Shown: positions 8,087 to 17,076, counted from the stretch's first letter. The stretch is 64,000 nt of DNA from Geobacillus sp. 46C-IIa (GCF_014679505.1 NZ_CP061474.1:898001-962000); one strand, 5' to 3'. The notes: generated by a model from the sequence alone, not told the origin. A program made the numbers and translations.

Positions 8087-8852
8087 ATGGTGGTATGCAG
8101 CTGCCTCTGTCATCGCAGCTGGCGGCGGATGGCTGTTGCGGTTGCTGTCCGTCTCGGGGGCGGCGGCGGCCGTTGTCGTCGGCACGCTGGTCGGATGCGG
8201 CTTTTCTTGGGGCGGATTATGGTTGCTAGGTCTCTTTTTTGCCAGCTCCAGCTTCTTCAGCAACGCTGGGAAGCGGAAAAAGGCGAAGATGGCTGGGAAA
8301 TTGGCCAAAGGCGGGCGGCGCGATGCTGTCCAAGTGTTCGCCAACGGCGGGGTGCCGGCTGTTTTGGCGTTGTTGGCGCTGTTTCGTCCTGACCCGGTTT
8401 GGAATGAGCTGTTCGTTGTCGCTGTCGCAGCGGCGAATGCCGACACGTGGGCGTCGGAAATCGGCGCTTTGAGCCGGCGCCCGCCGCGGGCATGGCCGAG
8501 TTTTCGTCCGGTGGAAGCCGGCACGTCGGGAGCGGTGACGCCCCTTGGCACGGCTGCTTCCCTCGCTGGGGCGCTGTTCATCGCCGCTGCCGGCGCGCAT
8601 TTCCTCCACGCTGCACCCTTTTTTACCATTGCGCTGTTTGGCTGGCTCGGCAGTTGGCTGGACACGTGGCTTGGCACCGCTTGGCAGTCCGTTTATCGCT
8701 GTCCGGTATGTGGGGCAGCCACCGAACGGAAACGGCATTGCGGGCGGAAGACGATTCATGTGAAAGGATGGCGCTGGCTTGATAACGATGCGGTCAATGC
8801 CTTGTCGGTCGCCGGCGCGGTGCTCGCCGCCACGTTTGTGCTCGTGCGCTGA
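8076..8852 (+). CDS. DUF92 family integral membrane protein
   Basis: A 258-residue, strongly hydrophobic protein of the DUF92/TMEM19 family, with about six helices. Family-typical features are SSSFFSNAGKRKKA (residues about 58-71), ANADTWASEIG (about 120-130) and a Cys-rich loop CPVCGAATERKRHCG before a DNDAVNALS motif near the C-terminus. The biochemical role of the family is not firmly known; a phytyl/prenyl-phosphate kinase link exists for plant members. The start is GTG 8076 with AAGGGG about 9 nt upstream, translationally overlapped with yqgN. Confidence 0.85.
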   Translation: MGDEWWYAAASVIAAGGGWLLRLLSVSGAAAAVVVGTLVGCGFSWGGLWLLGLFFASSSFFSNAGKRKKAKMAGKLAKGGRRDAVQVFANGGVPAVLALLALFRPDPVWNELFVVAVAAANADTWASEIGALSRRPPRAWPSFRPVEAGTSGAVTPLGTAASLAGALFIAAAGAHFLHAAPFFTIALFGWLGSWLDTWLGTAWQSVYRCPVCGAATERKRHCGRKTIHVKGWRWLDNDAVNALSVAGAVLAATFVLVR

Positions 8853-8927
8853 TGAGTGCGTTTCATAATTAGAGAGAAAAAGGGAAAAAGAATAACGAAC
8901 AGCTCATATGATGAAGGGGGAACAACA

Positions 8928-9107
8928 ATGAACAAATGGTCGTACTCGCTGTTGGCCGTTGCCGTCGGGTGGCTTGCTTACCGTTACCGTTACCGGTTGG
9001 CCGATTGGGCGTTGCGCGTTTCGCCGCTGCGAAGACAGCTGATCCGGTTTGCGCTCAACATTCCTGCGGTACGCGGCGCGCTTGTTTCGCAAATGTTGCG
9101 CCTGTGA
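8928..9107 (+). CDS. yqgO: Small basic protein YqgO
   Basis: A 59-residue protein: one N-terminal hydrophobic helix (WSYSLLAVAVGWLAYR), then a very basic amphipathic tail. Size and place between yqgN and gluP match B. subtilis YqgO, of unknown function. ATG 8928 is preceded by GAAGGGGG; an upstream in-frame ATG at 8856 lacks a ribosome site. Confidence 0.65.
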   Translation: MNKWSYSLLAVAVGWLAYRYRYRLADWALRVSPLRRQLIRFALNIPAVRGALVSQMLRL

Positions 9108-9114
9108 GGCAACG

Positions 9115-9852
9115 ATGAAACGGTGGGAGGCCGTTTGGTTTGATTTGGACGAGACGCTCATTGACTATGAGCGGACGTTTTGCGCCGCCATCCGCCATTG
9201 TTTTCATCGTTTTTTTCCGGCCGCTCCTGTTTCGTTTTCCGTTTGGTTTCCCATTTTCAAAAAGGCGTGCGACCGATATTGGACCGACTACGAAGCCGGA
9301 GCGTTGCCGCGGCGTGCTTACCGCCGGATTCGCTTTCTCGATGCGGCGCGCGCCTGCCAAATCGAAGCGGACGAAGAGATGGCCGACCGGTTTCACGCTT
9401 ATTTTGACGAGGCAGTCAGCCGGTTTGCTGTCGCCTTGCCGGGCATGACCGATTTGCTTGGCCAGTTGCGCGCAGCCAATGTGCCGCTCGGTGTGATTAC
9501 GAACGGCAGCGGCGCCATTCAGCGCGGGAAACTGGCCGCCTGCGGCCTGCATCGCTTTTTCCGCAGCGATGCCGTGGTCATTTCCGAAGAAGTTGGGTAT
9601 AAAAAACCGGAGGCGGCGATTTTTCATTATGCTAGAAATAAGCGGCCATCCGAGCAGCTGGTATATGTCGGCGACTCGTGGAAATTGGATGTAGAGGGCG
9701 CACTTGGCGCCGGTTGGGAGGCTGTGTATTTTCGGCCGCGGCAACCGGCCCCCGCCGGCTCGTCTGTCCCGGTTTGCCGGACGGTCGGCGAGCTGGCCGC
9801 CCTGCTGCTCAATGGGCTTGGCCTCGTCGGAGAAAGGGAGAGGGGAACGTGA
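9115..9852 (+). CDS. HAD-superfamily hydrolase (subfamily IA phosphatase)
   Basis: 245 residues with the full HAD set: motif I DLDETL near residues 10-15 (nucleophile Asp and acid/base Asp), motif II TNGSG, motif III lysine in KKPEAAIF and motif IV GDSWKLD. A helical cap follows motif I. Subfamily IA members of this type are often nucleotide or sugar-phosphate phosphatases (YjjG/YfnB-like); the substrate cannot be read from sequence. It starts 7 nt after yqgO and its TGA overlaps the next start (GTGA), so it is co-translated with gluP. Confidence 0.88.
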   Translation: MKRWEAVWFDLDETLIDYERTFCAAIRHCFHRFFPAAPVSFSVWFPIFKKACDRYWTDYEAGALPRRAYRRIRFLDAARACQIEADEEMADRFHAYFDEAVSRFAVALPGMTDLLGQLRAANVPLGVITNGSGAIQRGKLAACGLHRFFRSDAVVISEEVGYKKPEAAIFHYARNKRPSEQLVYVGDSWKLDVEGALGAGWEAVYFRPRQPAPAGSSVPVCRTVGELAALLLNGLGLVGERERGT

Positions 9853-11021
9853 TCGGAACGATGGATGTATTGTTTTGGCAGCTTGTTCATCTTTTGCTTC
9901 GTGACGGCTACCGCATCGCGCGGATGTCCGAGCGCGGCGATGAAATATGGCTCGAATCGGGCCATTGGCGGCGCCCGACGCTTGTACGCCTCGTGCGTGC
10001 CGATTTTGACTGGAGCCGGTCGCTGCGTCTCGATATCGAGTACACATGGCAATTCATCCGGCAAATGAACGGGCGGAAAATCGGCAAAGGGGGTCGCGTC
10101 GTCAATGTATATGTGATGGCGTACCCGCCGGTCGACGATTGGGAGTCTCTTATCGCCGAGCCACTGCCGCTTTCCGGGGCGGCGGGTGGCGCGTTTCATA
10201 CGCTCCTGATTCATAGCGGCAACACGGGCGAGATGCTGCCGCAGCTTGAGGAAATGACCGGCGCCGCGCTCCGTCCGGCGCCGCTCGTGGGGGAAGCCGA
10301 TCCGTTTGCCGCCGCCGAACGTCTGAAACATGAGGTGCTGACAGAATGGCGCCGCCAGCGGGAGGAAGAGCGGCGCATTTTTGAATATGGCAAGCCGGTG
10401 TTCACCCGGCTGTTGATCATCGTGCAAGTGGCCATGTTTCTCATTCTCGAATGGAGCGGCGGCAGCACGGACCCGAGCGTCTTAATCCGTTATGGCGCCA
10501 AGTTTAACCCGCTCATTGAAATGGGGGAATGGTGGCGCTTTTTGACACCGATGTTTTTGCATATCGGATTTTTGCATTTGCTGACTAACACGTTCGCTTT
10601 GTATTATTTAGGGTGGACGGTCGAGCGGCTGTACGGTTCGCTTCGATTTTTGCTCATTTACACAACAGCGGGCTTTTTTGGGACGTTGGCGAGTTTTTTG
10701 TTTACCCCGTCAATCTCTGCCGGGGCGTCCGGCGCCATTTTCGGATTGTTTGGGGCGCTCCTTTATTTCGGGACGGTATACCGGCACTTGTTTTTTCGCA
10801 CGATGGGCATGAACGTGATCAGCTTAATTGTTGTCAACTTGCTGTTTGGCCTGCTTGTCCCCGGCATCGATAACGCCGGCCATATCGGCGGACTCATCGG
10901 CGGCTTTTTGGCGGCGGGCGCTGTCCATTTGCCGAAGCGCGCCGCTTGGCGGCGGCAGATGAAGGCGTTGGCCGCTGCGGCGCTGTTGGCCGCCGCCGGT
11001 TTATGGGCTGGCTTTCGCTAA
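9849..11021 (+). CDS. gluP: Rhomboid-family intramembrane serine protease GluP (YqgP)
   Basis: Cleaves substrates within the membrane using a Ser-His dyad. The N-terminal soluble domain (1-175) resembles the B. subtilis YqgP N-domain (DEIWLE, PVDDWE motifs). The membrane domain has the catalytic GASG with Ser294 (codon 10728-10730) and His345 in NAGHIGG. The protein is 390 residues and ends shortly after the last helix, so the C-terminal TPR region I recall in B. subtilis GluP (about 507 residues) is missing. Start GTG 9849 overlaps the HAD stop and has GGGAGAGGGG upstream; ATG 9861 is an alternative. Confidence 0.92.
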   Translation: MIGTMDVLFWQLVHLLLRDGYRIARMSERGDEIWLESGHWRRPTLVRLVRADFDWSRSLRLDIEYTWQFIRQMNGRKIGKGGRVVNVYVMAYPPVDDWESLIAEPLPLSGAAGGAFHTLLIHSGNTGEMLPQLEEMTGAALRPAPLVGEADPFAAAERLKHEVLTEWRRQREEERRIFEYGKPVFTRLLIIVQVAMFLILEWSGGSTDPSVLIRYGAKFNPLIEMGEWWRFLTPMFLHIGFLHLLTNTFALYYLGWTVERLYGSLRFLLIYTTAGFFGTLASFLFTPSISAGASGAIFGLFGALLYFGTVYRHLFFRTMGMNVISLIVVNLLFGLLVPGIDNAGHIGGLIGGFLAAGAVHLPKRAAWRRQMKALAAAALLAAAGLWAGFR

Positions 11022-11887
11022 GGAACTTGGATGAGCATCATTTTTTCGCCGTTTTTCGCCTCGAGCAAGATGAGGATTCGACGGTAATCTTTTTGAATCA
11101 AAATGAGCGGCATCGTGCTGCCGATCGGCGAGAGGATGGAACCATCCTCTTTTTTTATGCCGAGAACATACGATTTGTAAAGCCCTTCCCATAGGCGGCC
11201 GATCATCGTTTGCGTTTTGGCCGTCGATAGGCCGGGCAGCGGCTGTTCCGTGTAGGCGACCAATTCCGGCAAATAAAGGGCATAATAGTCGTCCTTAGAC
11301 AAGGAAAAATATGCGAGCAACTCGTCCGCTTTATGACGCAAAAACTCGTTGGCCGCTTTGTTTAAGACGCGTTGCCATTCGCGCTCGGCGTCCGTTTGCG
11401 GCCGGCGGAACGACGTGAGCGGATCGTATGGCGAATGGATGACATACAAGTACGCGCTTGACATCGTCTGGCTGCTCGTAATGACCTCCCCTTTATGGAG
11501 TTCGCCATGATGGAACGTAATCGCCTGGAAAAACCGGCTGTCATGCATCATCACCGTCTTCTCCATCCGGATCTGATCGACATTCGTTTCCCATTTGGAT
11601 AACACATCGATTAACCGGCCGTCGGCGAACAACAGTGAGACGTCCTGCCGCAAGTAAGCGCGACGGTTTAACGTGGAGGCGGCTGACCAGCGCAGCGCAT
11701 AGCGTTTGCGCTCTTTTTTGTCGCCGAGCATAAGCGTCGTTTTCGCTTTGGTGAATGCCGCTTCGCGGTCGAGCGGGAAAAATTTGATCGTTTCCACGGT
11801 GCGATGGCGCTCCCACCACGAGAAGAGCGGAGCCGCGACGGCTATAGTGATGGCAAGCAGCGCGGCAACGATCATCCATCTTTTCAT
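11018..11887 (-). CDS. Unrecognised protein with N-terminal signal anchor
   Basis: I do not recognise this 289-residue protein. The first 20 residues form one hydrophobic helix after MKRW, so it is probably exported or membrane-anchored. The rest is soluble, mixed alpha/beta and rich in Arg, Lys, Asp and Glu (for example DREAAFTKAKTTLML, KDYRRILILLEAKNGEKM at the end); no catalytic motif or cysteine cluster is visible. The ATG has a good AGGAGG site (minus strand, just after 11890). Its stop overlaps the gluP stop codon on the other strand by 3-4 nt, with no terminator between the converging genes. Confidence 0.8.
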   Translation of the reverse strand: MKRWMIVAALLAITIAVAAPLFSWWERHRTVETIKFFPLDREAAFTKAKTTLMLGDKKERKRYALRWSAASTLNRRAYLRQDVSLLFADGRLIDVLSKWETNVDQIRMEKTVMMHDSRFFQAITFHHGELHKGEVITSSQTMSSAYLYVIHSPYDPLTSFRRPQTDAEREWQRVLNKAANEFLRHKADELLAYFSLSKDDYYALYLPELVAYTEQPLPGLSTAKTQTMIGRLWEGLYKSYVLGIKKEDGSILSPIGSTMPLILIQKDYRRILILLEAKNGEKMMLIQVP

Positions 11888-12012
11888 GACATCCTCCTGG
11901 ATTGGACGAGGTTGTCACCAATATATGCATGGCAAGGAACATTTATGTATGAATTTCCTTTTGGTTGTCTATGATGGGGAGTATATAGTGAACGATCTGC
12001 AGGGGGATGATG

Positions 12013-13476
12013 ATGGACAAACGCGTGCCAAAACAGCCGGCCTCCCGCCGCCTTCATGACAATGCCAGTTATTTAGCTAGGCGGCTTGGGGTCGGCAAAA
12101 GCTTCGATGTCATTCGCCTTGACCTTGAGTATGGCGGACGGGCCATGGCGCTGTTTATGATCGATGGATTTGTCAAAGACGATATTTTGCATTATTTAAT
12201 GAAATATTTATCCCGGCTTGAAGCGCATGAGCTCAAAGCCCACCCGCTCGAGAAGCTGTTAAAGACGCACCTTCCTTACGTGGAGATTGGGCAAACGGAC
12301 GATCTCGAAGAAGCGGTCGCCGCTGTGCTTGCCGGGCCGACGGCGCTTGTCGTTGATGGGGTGGAACATATCATTTTGATCGACGCCCGCACGTATCCGG
12401 TGCGTGGGCCGCAAGAACCGGATACCGAACGGGTCGTGCGCGGGGCGCGCGATGGCTTTGTCGAGACGTTCGTCTTTAACACCGCGCTCATCCGCCGCCG
12501 CGTCCGCGACCCGTCGCTGCGCATGGAGTATGTGCAGGTAGCGCGGCGTTCAAAAACCGACATTTGTATTTGCTATATCGAGGAAATTGCCGATCCGGAG
12601 CTCGTTCGCCGCGTCCGTCAGTCGATCGCCGCCATTGACACGGACGGGCTCGTCATGGCGGAAAAAACGGTCGAGGAGTTTATTTCCGGGCGGCATTGGA
12701 ACCCGTATCCGGTCGTCCGCTATACGGAACGTCCTGACACGGCGGCTGCTCATTTGTACGAAGGGCATGTGCTTGTCATTGTTGACGGATCGCCAAGCGT
12801 CATGATTACTCCGGCGACGTTTTGGCATCACTTGCAGCATGCCGAAGAATACCGGAACAAGCCGATCATCGGAGCGTATTTGCGGCTTGTCCGTTTTTTG
12901 GCTGTCTGGGCGTCGGTGTTTTTGCTGCCGCTTTGGTACTTGTTCATGACGGAGCCGGAGCTGTTGCCGGGGCAACTCCAATTTTTAGGAAAGGCGAAAT
13001 TAGGCGATATTCCGCTTTTTGCCCAGCTTCTTATGATTGAGGTTGGGATGGATATGCTGCGGATGGCCGCCATTCATACCCCGTCTTCGCTGGCCACTGC
13101 GCTTGGCCTCGTCGCTGCGCTCATGATCGGCGGCATCGCTGTGGAAGTCGGTCTCTTTTCCAATGAGGTCATTTTGTATTTTTCTGTCGCTGCAATCGGC
13201 ACGTTTGCCACGCCGAGCTATGAAATGAGTTTGGCGAATCGGCTCGTCCGCATCGCCTTGCTCATTTTGTCCGGTTTGTTCGGCCTGTTTGGCTATGTGA
13301 TCGGCATTGCTGTTTGGATCGTTGCCTTGGCCCGGATGTCGTCGTTCGGCATTCCGTACTTATGGCCATTCATCCCGTTTTCCTATCGAGGGATGCGCGA
13401 TGTGCTCATCCGTTCGCCGATGCCGCTGAAAAATCGGCGGCCGGCTATTCTCCATCCGCGCGATCCCGACCGCTAA
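12013..13476 (+). CDS. SpoVAF-like spore germination protein (GerA family)
   Basis: A 487-residue protein of the GerA A-subunit/SpoVAF family. The soluble part (1-285) holds the signature RGPQEPDTERVVRGARDGFV and the following ETFVFNTALIRRRVRDP; the C-terminal part has about five membrane helices (295-460). SpoVAF-type proteins sit in the spore inner membrane and affect germination or small-molecule release. It stands alone, not inside a spoVA operon, between gluP and yqgQ. Three ATG codons occur in series (12007, 12010, 12013); AGGGGG ends at 12006, so 12013 has the best spacing. Expression from a forespore promoter is expected, but I could not find a convincing one. Confidence 0.88.
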   Translation: MDKRVPKQPASRRLHDNASYLARRLGVGKSFDVIRLDLEYGGRAMALFMIDGFVKDDILHYLMKYLSRLEAHELKAHPLEKLLKTHLPYVEIGQTDDLEEAVAAVLAGPTALVVDGVEHIILIDARTYPVRGPQEPDTERVVRGARDGFVETFVFNTALIRRRVRDPSLRMEYVQVARRSKTDICICYIEEIADPELVRRVRQSIAAIDTDGLVMAEKTVEEFISGRHWNPYPVVRYTERPDTAAAHLYEGHVLVIVDGSPSVMITPATFWHHLQHAEEYRNKPIIGAYLRLVRFLAVWASVFLLPLWYLFMTEPELLPGQLQFLGKAKLGDIPLFAQLLMIEVGMDMLRMAAIHTPSSLATALGLVAALMIGGIAVEVGLFSNEVILYFSVAAIGTFATPSYEMSLANRLVRIALLILSGLFGLFGYVIGIAVWIVALARMSSFGIPYLWPFIPFSYRGMRDVLIRSPMPLKNRRPAILHPRDPDR

Positions 13477-13511
13477 CGCAGGCGCTGCCTCCATCGGCGC
13501 CTGCGTTTTTT
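13476..13511 (+). terminator. Terminator of the SpoVAF-like gene
   Basis: A perfect 10-bp stem ACGCAGGCGC / GCGCCTGCGT (13476-13485 with 13497-13506) is followed by six T. It overlaps the last base of the stop codon. Confidence 0.93.
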
Positions 13512-13572
13512 GCCTTGACGGCCACCGCAGTTTGCCGCTACATTAGAAGAGGGAAAAGGAGCTTAGAGGACG

Positions 13573-13785
13573 ATGAAGACAGTATATGATGTGCAACAGC
13601 TGCTCAAACGGTTTGGCACGATCATTTATGTCGGCGACCGGCTCGCCGATTTGGAGCTGATGGAAGAGGAAGTGAAAGAGCTGTACGAGTCTCAGCTGAT
13701 CGATGCCAAACAGCTGCAAGCCGCGTTATTCATTTTGCGGCATGAAGCGCAAATCGAGCGGGAAAAACGAATGGCAAAAGGATGA
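13573..13785 (+). CDS. yqgQ: YqgQ family protein (DUF910)
   Basis: A 70-residue, highly charged helical protein ([20 protein letters not shown] at the start), matching the small YqgQ family always found before glcK in Bacillaceae. The known fold is a three-helix bundle; the function is not known. GAGG/AAAAGGAG sites precede ATG 13573. Its stop lies 7 nt before the glucokinase start, so the two are co-translated. Confidence 0.88.
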   Translation: MKTVYDVQQLLKRFGTIIYVGDRLADLELMEEEVKELYESQLIDAKQLQAALFILRHEAQIEREKRMAKG

Positions 13786-13792
13786 GGACGAG

Positions 13793-14746
13793 ATGCAACA
13801 ATGGTTGGCAGGCATTGATCTTGGCGGTACAACGATCAAAATGGCGTTTGTTACAATGAGCGGCGATATCGTGCACAAATGGGAAATTCCAACAAACATT
13901 TCGAATCGCGGAGAGCATATCGTCGCTGATATCGCTCGATCGCTCGATGAGACGCTCGCCGCGCTCGGCGAGACGAAAGAGCGGTTGCTCGCGATCGGCA
14001 TCGGCGCCCCTGGACCGGTCGAAGAGGAAACTGGCATGCTGTATGAAGCCGTCAATTTAGGGTGGACGAATTATCCTTTGAAACAGCAATTGGAATCGGC
14101 GACCGCGCTGCCGGTGGCCGTGGACAATGACGCCAATATCGCCGCGCTCGGCGAGATGTGGAAAGGAGCCGGAGGCGGTGCGCGCCATTTGCTGTTTGTG
14201 ACGCTCGGCACCGGCGTCGGCGGCGGTGTAATCGCCAACGGCGCCATCGTGCGCGGGACGAACGGCGCCGGCGGGGAGATCGGCCATATGGCGATGATCG
14301 CCGATGGCGGTGCGCCGTGCAATTGCGGCAAAACCGGCTGCCTGGAAACGATCGCGTCGGCGACCGGCATCGTGCGGATCGCCAACGAAAAACTGATGGC
14401 TGATGAGCGGCCAAGCGCGCTGCGCGGCGGAGAAGTCACCGCCAAGGCTGTGTTTGACGCCGCCAAAGCGGGCGATACGCTCGCGTTGGAAGTCGTTGAC
14501 GAGGTGACGCGCTGCCTCGGCTTGGCGTTGGCGAACGCCGCCAATGTGACCAATCCGGAGAAAATCGTCATCGGCGGCGGTGTCTCGAAAGCAGGCGACA
14601 TACTCGTTAAGCATGTCGCTGTCCATTTCCGCCGTTTCGCTTTTCCGCGCGTCGCCGCTGGGGCGGAGATCGCCTTGGCGACGCTCGGCAACGATGCGGG
14701 CGTCATCGGCGGCGCCTGGCTGGCCAAAGCGCTGGCCGGCGCCTAA
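13793..14746 (+). CDS. glcK: Glucokinase, ROK family
   Basis: Phosphorylates glucose to glucose-6-phosphate with ATP in the cytoplasm. In its 317 residues: phosphate-binding [10 protein letters not shown] at 7-16, catalytic DNDANI near 106-111, the ROK zinc motif with GEIGHM and [10 protein letters not shown] (about 162-188) and adenosine-binding IGGGVSKAG near the C-terminus. No DNA-binding domain is present, so it is an enzyme, not a ROK repressor. ATG 13793 follows AAAGGATGAGG. An upstream in-frame start inside yqgQ (13703) is rejected. Confidence 0.95.
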   Translation: MQQWLAGIDLGGTTIKMAFVTMSGDIVHKWEIPTNISNRGEHIVADIARSLDETLAALGETKERLLAIGIGAPGPVEEETGMLYEAVNLGWTNYPLKQQLESATALPVAVDNDANIAALGEMWKGAGGGARHLLFVTLGTGVGGGVIANGAIVRGTNGAGGEIGHMAMIADGGAPCNCGKTGCLETIASATGIVRIANEKLMADERPSALRGGEVTAKAVFDAAKAGDTLALEVVDEVTRCLGLALANAANVTNPEKIVIGGGVSKAGDILVKHVAVHFRRFAFPRVAAGAEIALATLGNDAGVIGGAWLAKALAGA

Positions 14747-14748
14747 AC

Positions 14749-14796
14749 AACAACGGTTGGCTGCCATATGGCGGCCAACCGTTGTTTTCATTTTTT
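14749..14796 (+). terminator. Terminator of yqgQ-glcK
   Basis: A 13-bp perfect stem (14749-14761 with 14774-14786) is followed by TTTTCATTTTTT. Confidence 0.93.
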
Positions 14797-14848
14797 GGCG
14801 TCTGCTGACATATGTTGAAGATAGAAGGATGGGAAGGAGAGACGGCGC

Positions 14849-16012
14849 ATGCGCATTCAAGCATGGCCAGGCGATACGCTGGAAAAGTATGGGCGGTGGT
14901 TTTGCGTACCGACCGAGTTAATCGCAGACGCCAATCCGCACGTCGAAAAAGGGGGGCTGCGTCCAGGACAGACGGTCGCTATTCCGGGATACGAGATGAT
15001 GGATACATGGGAAGCGCTCGCTCACTGTCTGTCGCTGCCGGTCGAGGCGCTGCGGCGGCTGCCGGGGGCGATGGCGGTCATCAACGGAACGGCGCCGCTG
15101 CCGAAGCGGATCACTTCCCCAGTTGTTCGCCGCGCTGAGCCATATGATTTTGCTGCTCTTGAAGAAGATATCGAAGCGCTCGTCCGCCGCTATCCGTTTG
15201 TGCGCCAACGGGCGATCGGCCATAGCGTGCTCGGATTGCCGCTTGTTGAGCTGCAAATCGGCCGCGGACCCGTGCGCGTCCATATGAATGGATCGTTCCA
15301 TGCCAACGAGTGGATCACAACCGCGGTGGTCATGGCGCTCATTGATGATTATTTGCGGGCGCTTGTCGATGATGCCGTGCTTGCCGGCCATCGGGTGCTT
15401 GAGTATTACCATAAAGTCACCCTTTCGATCGTGCCGATGGTCAATCCGGATGGCGTCAACCTTGTGTTGAACGGCCCGCCCGAAGAGGAGCCGCACCGGA
15501 GCGAAGCCGTCCGCATAAACGGCAGTTCGCTCGATTTTTCGCAATGGAAAGCAAACATCCGCGGCGTTGATTTAAACAATCAATTTCCGGCCCGCTGGGA
15601 AATTGAACAGGCACGCAAGCCGCCAAAAGCGCCGGCGCCGCGCGATTTTCCCGGCTTTGCTCCGCTCACTGAGCCGGAGGCGAAGGCGATGGCAGCGTTG
15701 GCGGAAGCAAGCGATTTTGCGATGGTTGTCGCGTTTCATACGCAAGGAAAAGAAATCTACTGGGGATATGAAGGATTGGAGCCCCCAGAGGCGGAAGCAG
15801 CCGTCAGGGCGATGGCGGAAGCAAGCGGATACAAGGCTGTCCGCTACATTGACAGCCATGCCGGCTATCGAGATTGGTTCATTCAGACGTGGAAGCGGCG
15901 CGGCTATACGGTCGAGCTCGGCGAGGGCGTCAATCCGCTGCCGCTCTCGCAATTTGCGCAAATTTACCAAGAAGCCCTTGGCCTGTTTCTGGCCACGCTC
16001 AAAATGGCGTAA
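14849..16012 (+). CDS. yqgT: Gamma-D-glutamyl-L-diamino acid endopeptidase, M14 family (YqgT)
   Basis: A zinc carboxypeptidase-like enzyme acting on peptidoglycan stem peptides. The N-terminal 50 residues are a LysM domain (PGDTLEKYGRWF, LRPGQTVAIPG). The M14 domain has zinc ligands H151 and E154 (FHANEWI) and H297 (FHTQG), with catalytic E356 (YTVELGEG). No signal peptide is visible, as in sporulation-type ENP1 enzymes. 387 residues; ribosome site AAGGAGAG precedes ATG 14849. A bidirectional terminator separates it from the converging yqgW. Confidence 0.92.
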   Translation: MRIQAWPGDTLEKYGRWFCVPTELIADANPHVEKGGLRPGQTVAIPGYEMMDTWEALAHCLSLPVEALRRLPGAMAVINGTAPLPKRITSPVVRRAEPYDFAALEEDIEALVRRYPFVRQRAIGHSVLGLPLVELQIGRGPVRVHMNGSFHANEWITTAVVMALIDDYLRALVDDAVLAGHRVLEYYHKVTLSIVPMVNPDGVNLVLNGPPEEEPHRSEAVRINGSSLDFSQWKANIRGVDLNNQFPARWEIEQARKPPKAPAPRDFPGFAPLTEPEAKAMAALAEASDFAMVVAFHTQGKEIYWGYEGLEPPEAEAAVRAMAEASGYKAVRYIDSHAGYRDWFIQTWKRRGYTVELGEGVNPLPLSQFAQIYQEALGLFLATLKMA

Positions 16013-16049
16013 AAAAACGCAAGAGGCTCGGTTTGCCTCCTGCGTTTTT
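16013..16049 (+). terminator. Bidirectional terminator between yqgT and yqgW
   Basis: Arms AAAAACGCA and TGCGTTTTT (16013-16021 with 16041-16049), with GAGGC/GCCTC continuing inward around one mismatch, give A/T tracts on both sides and so serve both converging genes. The right arm covers the yqgW stop codon. Confidence 0.88.
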
Positions 16050-16224
16050 AATGTGTACCGGTCGGAATCCCATGATGCAAAATCGTCATGATCGTAAACC
16101 AGCCGAATACGGCTGCAGTTCCAAGTCCGAACAAAAACCCGAGCACATTTTTCTCGCGCAACGTCCGAAGCATTCCATAAAGGGCAAGCAACGTCACGAG
16201 CGCAAAAATAATGACTGTACCCAT
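16048..16224 (-). CDS. yqgW: YqgW-like small membrane protein (DUF2759)
   Basis: A 58-residue protein read from the minus strand: MGTVIIFALVTLLALYGMLR, a short RTLREKN loop, a second hydrophobic helix (VLGFLFGLGTAAVFGWFTIM) and HHGIPTGTH at the end. Two transmembrane helices with a basic loop match DUF2759, found at this place before yqgX in Bacillaceae. Function unknown. GGGGGG lies 5-6 nt upstream of the ATG. Confidence 0.85.
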   Translation of the reverse strand: MGTVIIFALVTLLALYGMLRTLREKNVLGFLFGLGTAAVFGWFTIMTILHHGIPTGTH

Positions 16225-16404
16225 CGTTTTCCCCCCTTATGAAACAGTATGTACAAACGAGTCCATTCTTTTTCATTGTAATCTTTTTTCTTCCATTTGT
16301 CGAGGTCCATTCCTGTTTTTATTTTTCCCTTTCATCGTGCGGGAAAAAACAGTAAAATAAAACTAAACATGTATTGGCCATGCCAAATAAAGGAGGAAAC
16401 GGCT

Positions 16405-17037
16405 ATGGAGTGGACACGCATTCCCGTCGGCCCGATTCAGGCGAATGCTTACCTTTTGTCGGCCGCAGACGGCGCATGCGTTATCGTTGACCCCGGAGCG
16501 GAAGGGGCAGCGCTCGTTCGTCGGATCGAAGAAAAACAGCTGACTCCGCTGGCGATTTTGTTGACGCACGCCCATTTTGACCATATCGGCGGCATTCCGG
16601 ATGTGCTCGCCCGCTGGAACATTCCGGTGTATTTGCATGAAAACGAAAAACAGTGGCTGCAAGATCCGGCGTTAAACGGCTCGCTTTATTTTGGCGGCCC
16701 GGTCGTTGTCCGCTGTGAACCGACATGCATCACAGGACGAACGACGCTGACGATCGGCCCGTTTATGTTTGACGTCCGCGAAACGCCAGGCCACTCGCCG
16801 GGCAGCGTCTCGTATTATTGCGAAGCGGCGCAAATGGTATTTTCCGGTGATGCGCTGTTTGCCGGCAGCATCGGGCGCACCGATTTGCCAGGCGGCAATC
16901 ACCGTCAGCTGCTAAATAGCATCCATGATGAGCTGCTCACGCTGCCCGAGGAGACGGTTGTCCTTTCTGGCCACGGGCCGGAGACGACGATCGGCGCAGA
17001 AATGGATACAAACCCGTTTTTGCACGGGTTTTCATAA
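16405..17037 (+). CDS. yqgX: MBL-fold metallo-hydrolase YqgX
   Basis: A 210-residue glyoxalase II-type metallo-beta-lactamase fold with the binuclear metal motif THAHFDH (H55, H57, D59, H60), then GHSPGSVSYY (third His), FSGDALF (bridging Asp) and LSGHGPETTIG (last His). The family hydrolyses thioesters such as hydroxyacyl-glutathione or bacillithiol conjugates; the exact substrate is not shown by sequence. ATG 16405 follows AAAGGAGG; the longer frame from 16297 has no ribosome site. Confidence 0.93.
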   Translation: MEWTRIPVGPIQANAYLLSAADGACVIVDPGAEGAALVRRIEEKQLTPLAILLTHAHFDHIGGIPDVLARWNIPVYLHENEKQWLQDPALNGSLYFGGPVVVRCEPTCITGRTTLTIGPFMFDVRETPGHSPGSVSYYCEAAQMVFSGDALFAGSIGRTDLPGGNHRQLLNSIHDELLTLPEETVVLSGHGPETTIGAEMDTNPFLHGFS

Positions 17038-17076
17038 GAAAAGCGGCGCTCGGAGCCGACCGTTGTTCGAATCATG

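Noticed and set aside
7616..8677. 353-codon open frame on the minus strand opposite yqgN and the DUF92 gene
   Set aside because: Low-complexity Pro/Ala/Arg translation, no ribosome site, opposite two well-supported genes; an artefact of GC-rich third positions.
9055..10047. 330-codon minus-strand frame opposite the HAD and gluP genes
   Set aside because: Arg/Ala-rich translation without a recognisable domain; antisense shadow of real genes.
11946..11976. Possible sigma-G promoter (TGTATG ... CTATGAT) before the SpoVAF-like gene
   Set aside because: The -35 fits but the -10 does not match CATACTA in any allowed spacing.
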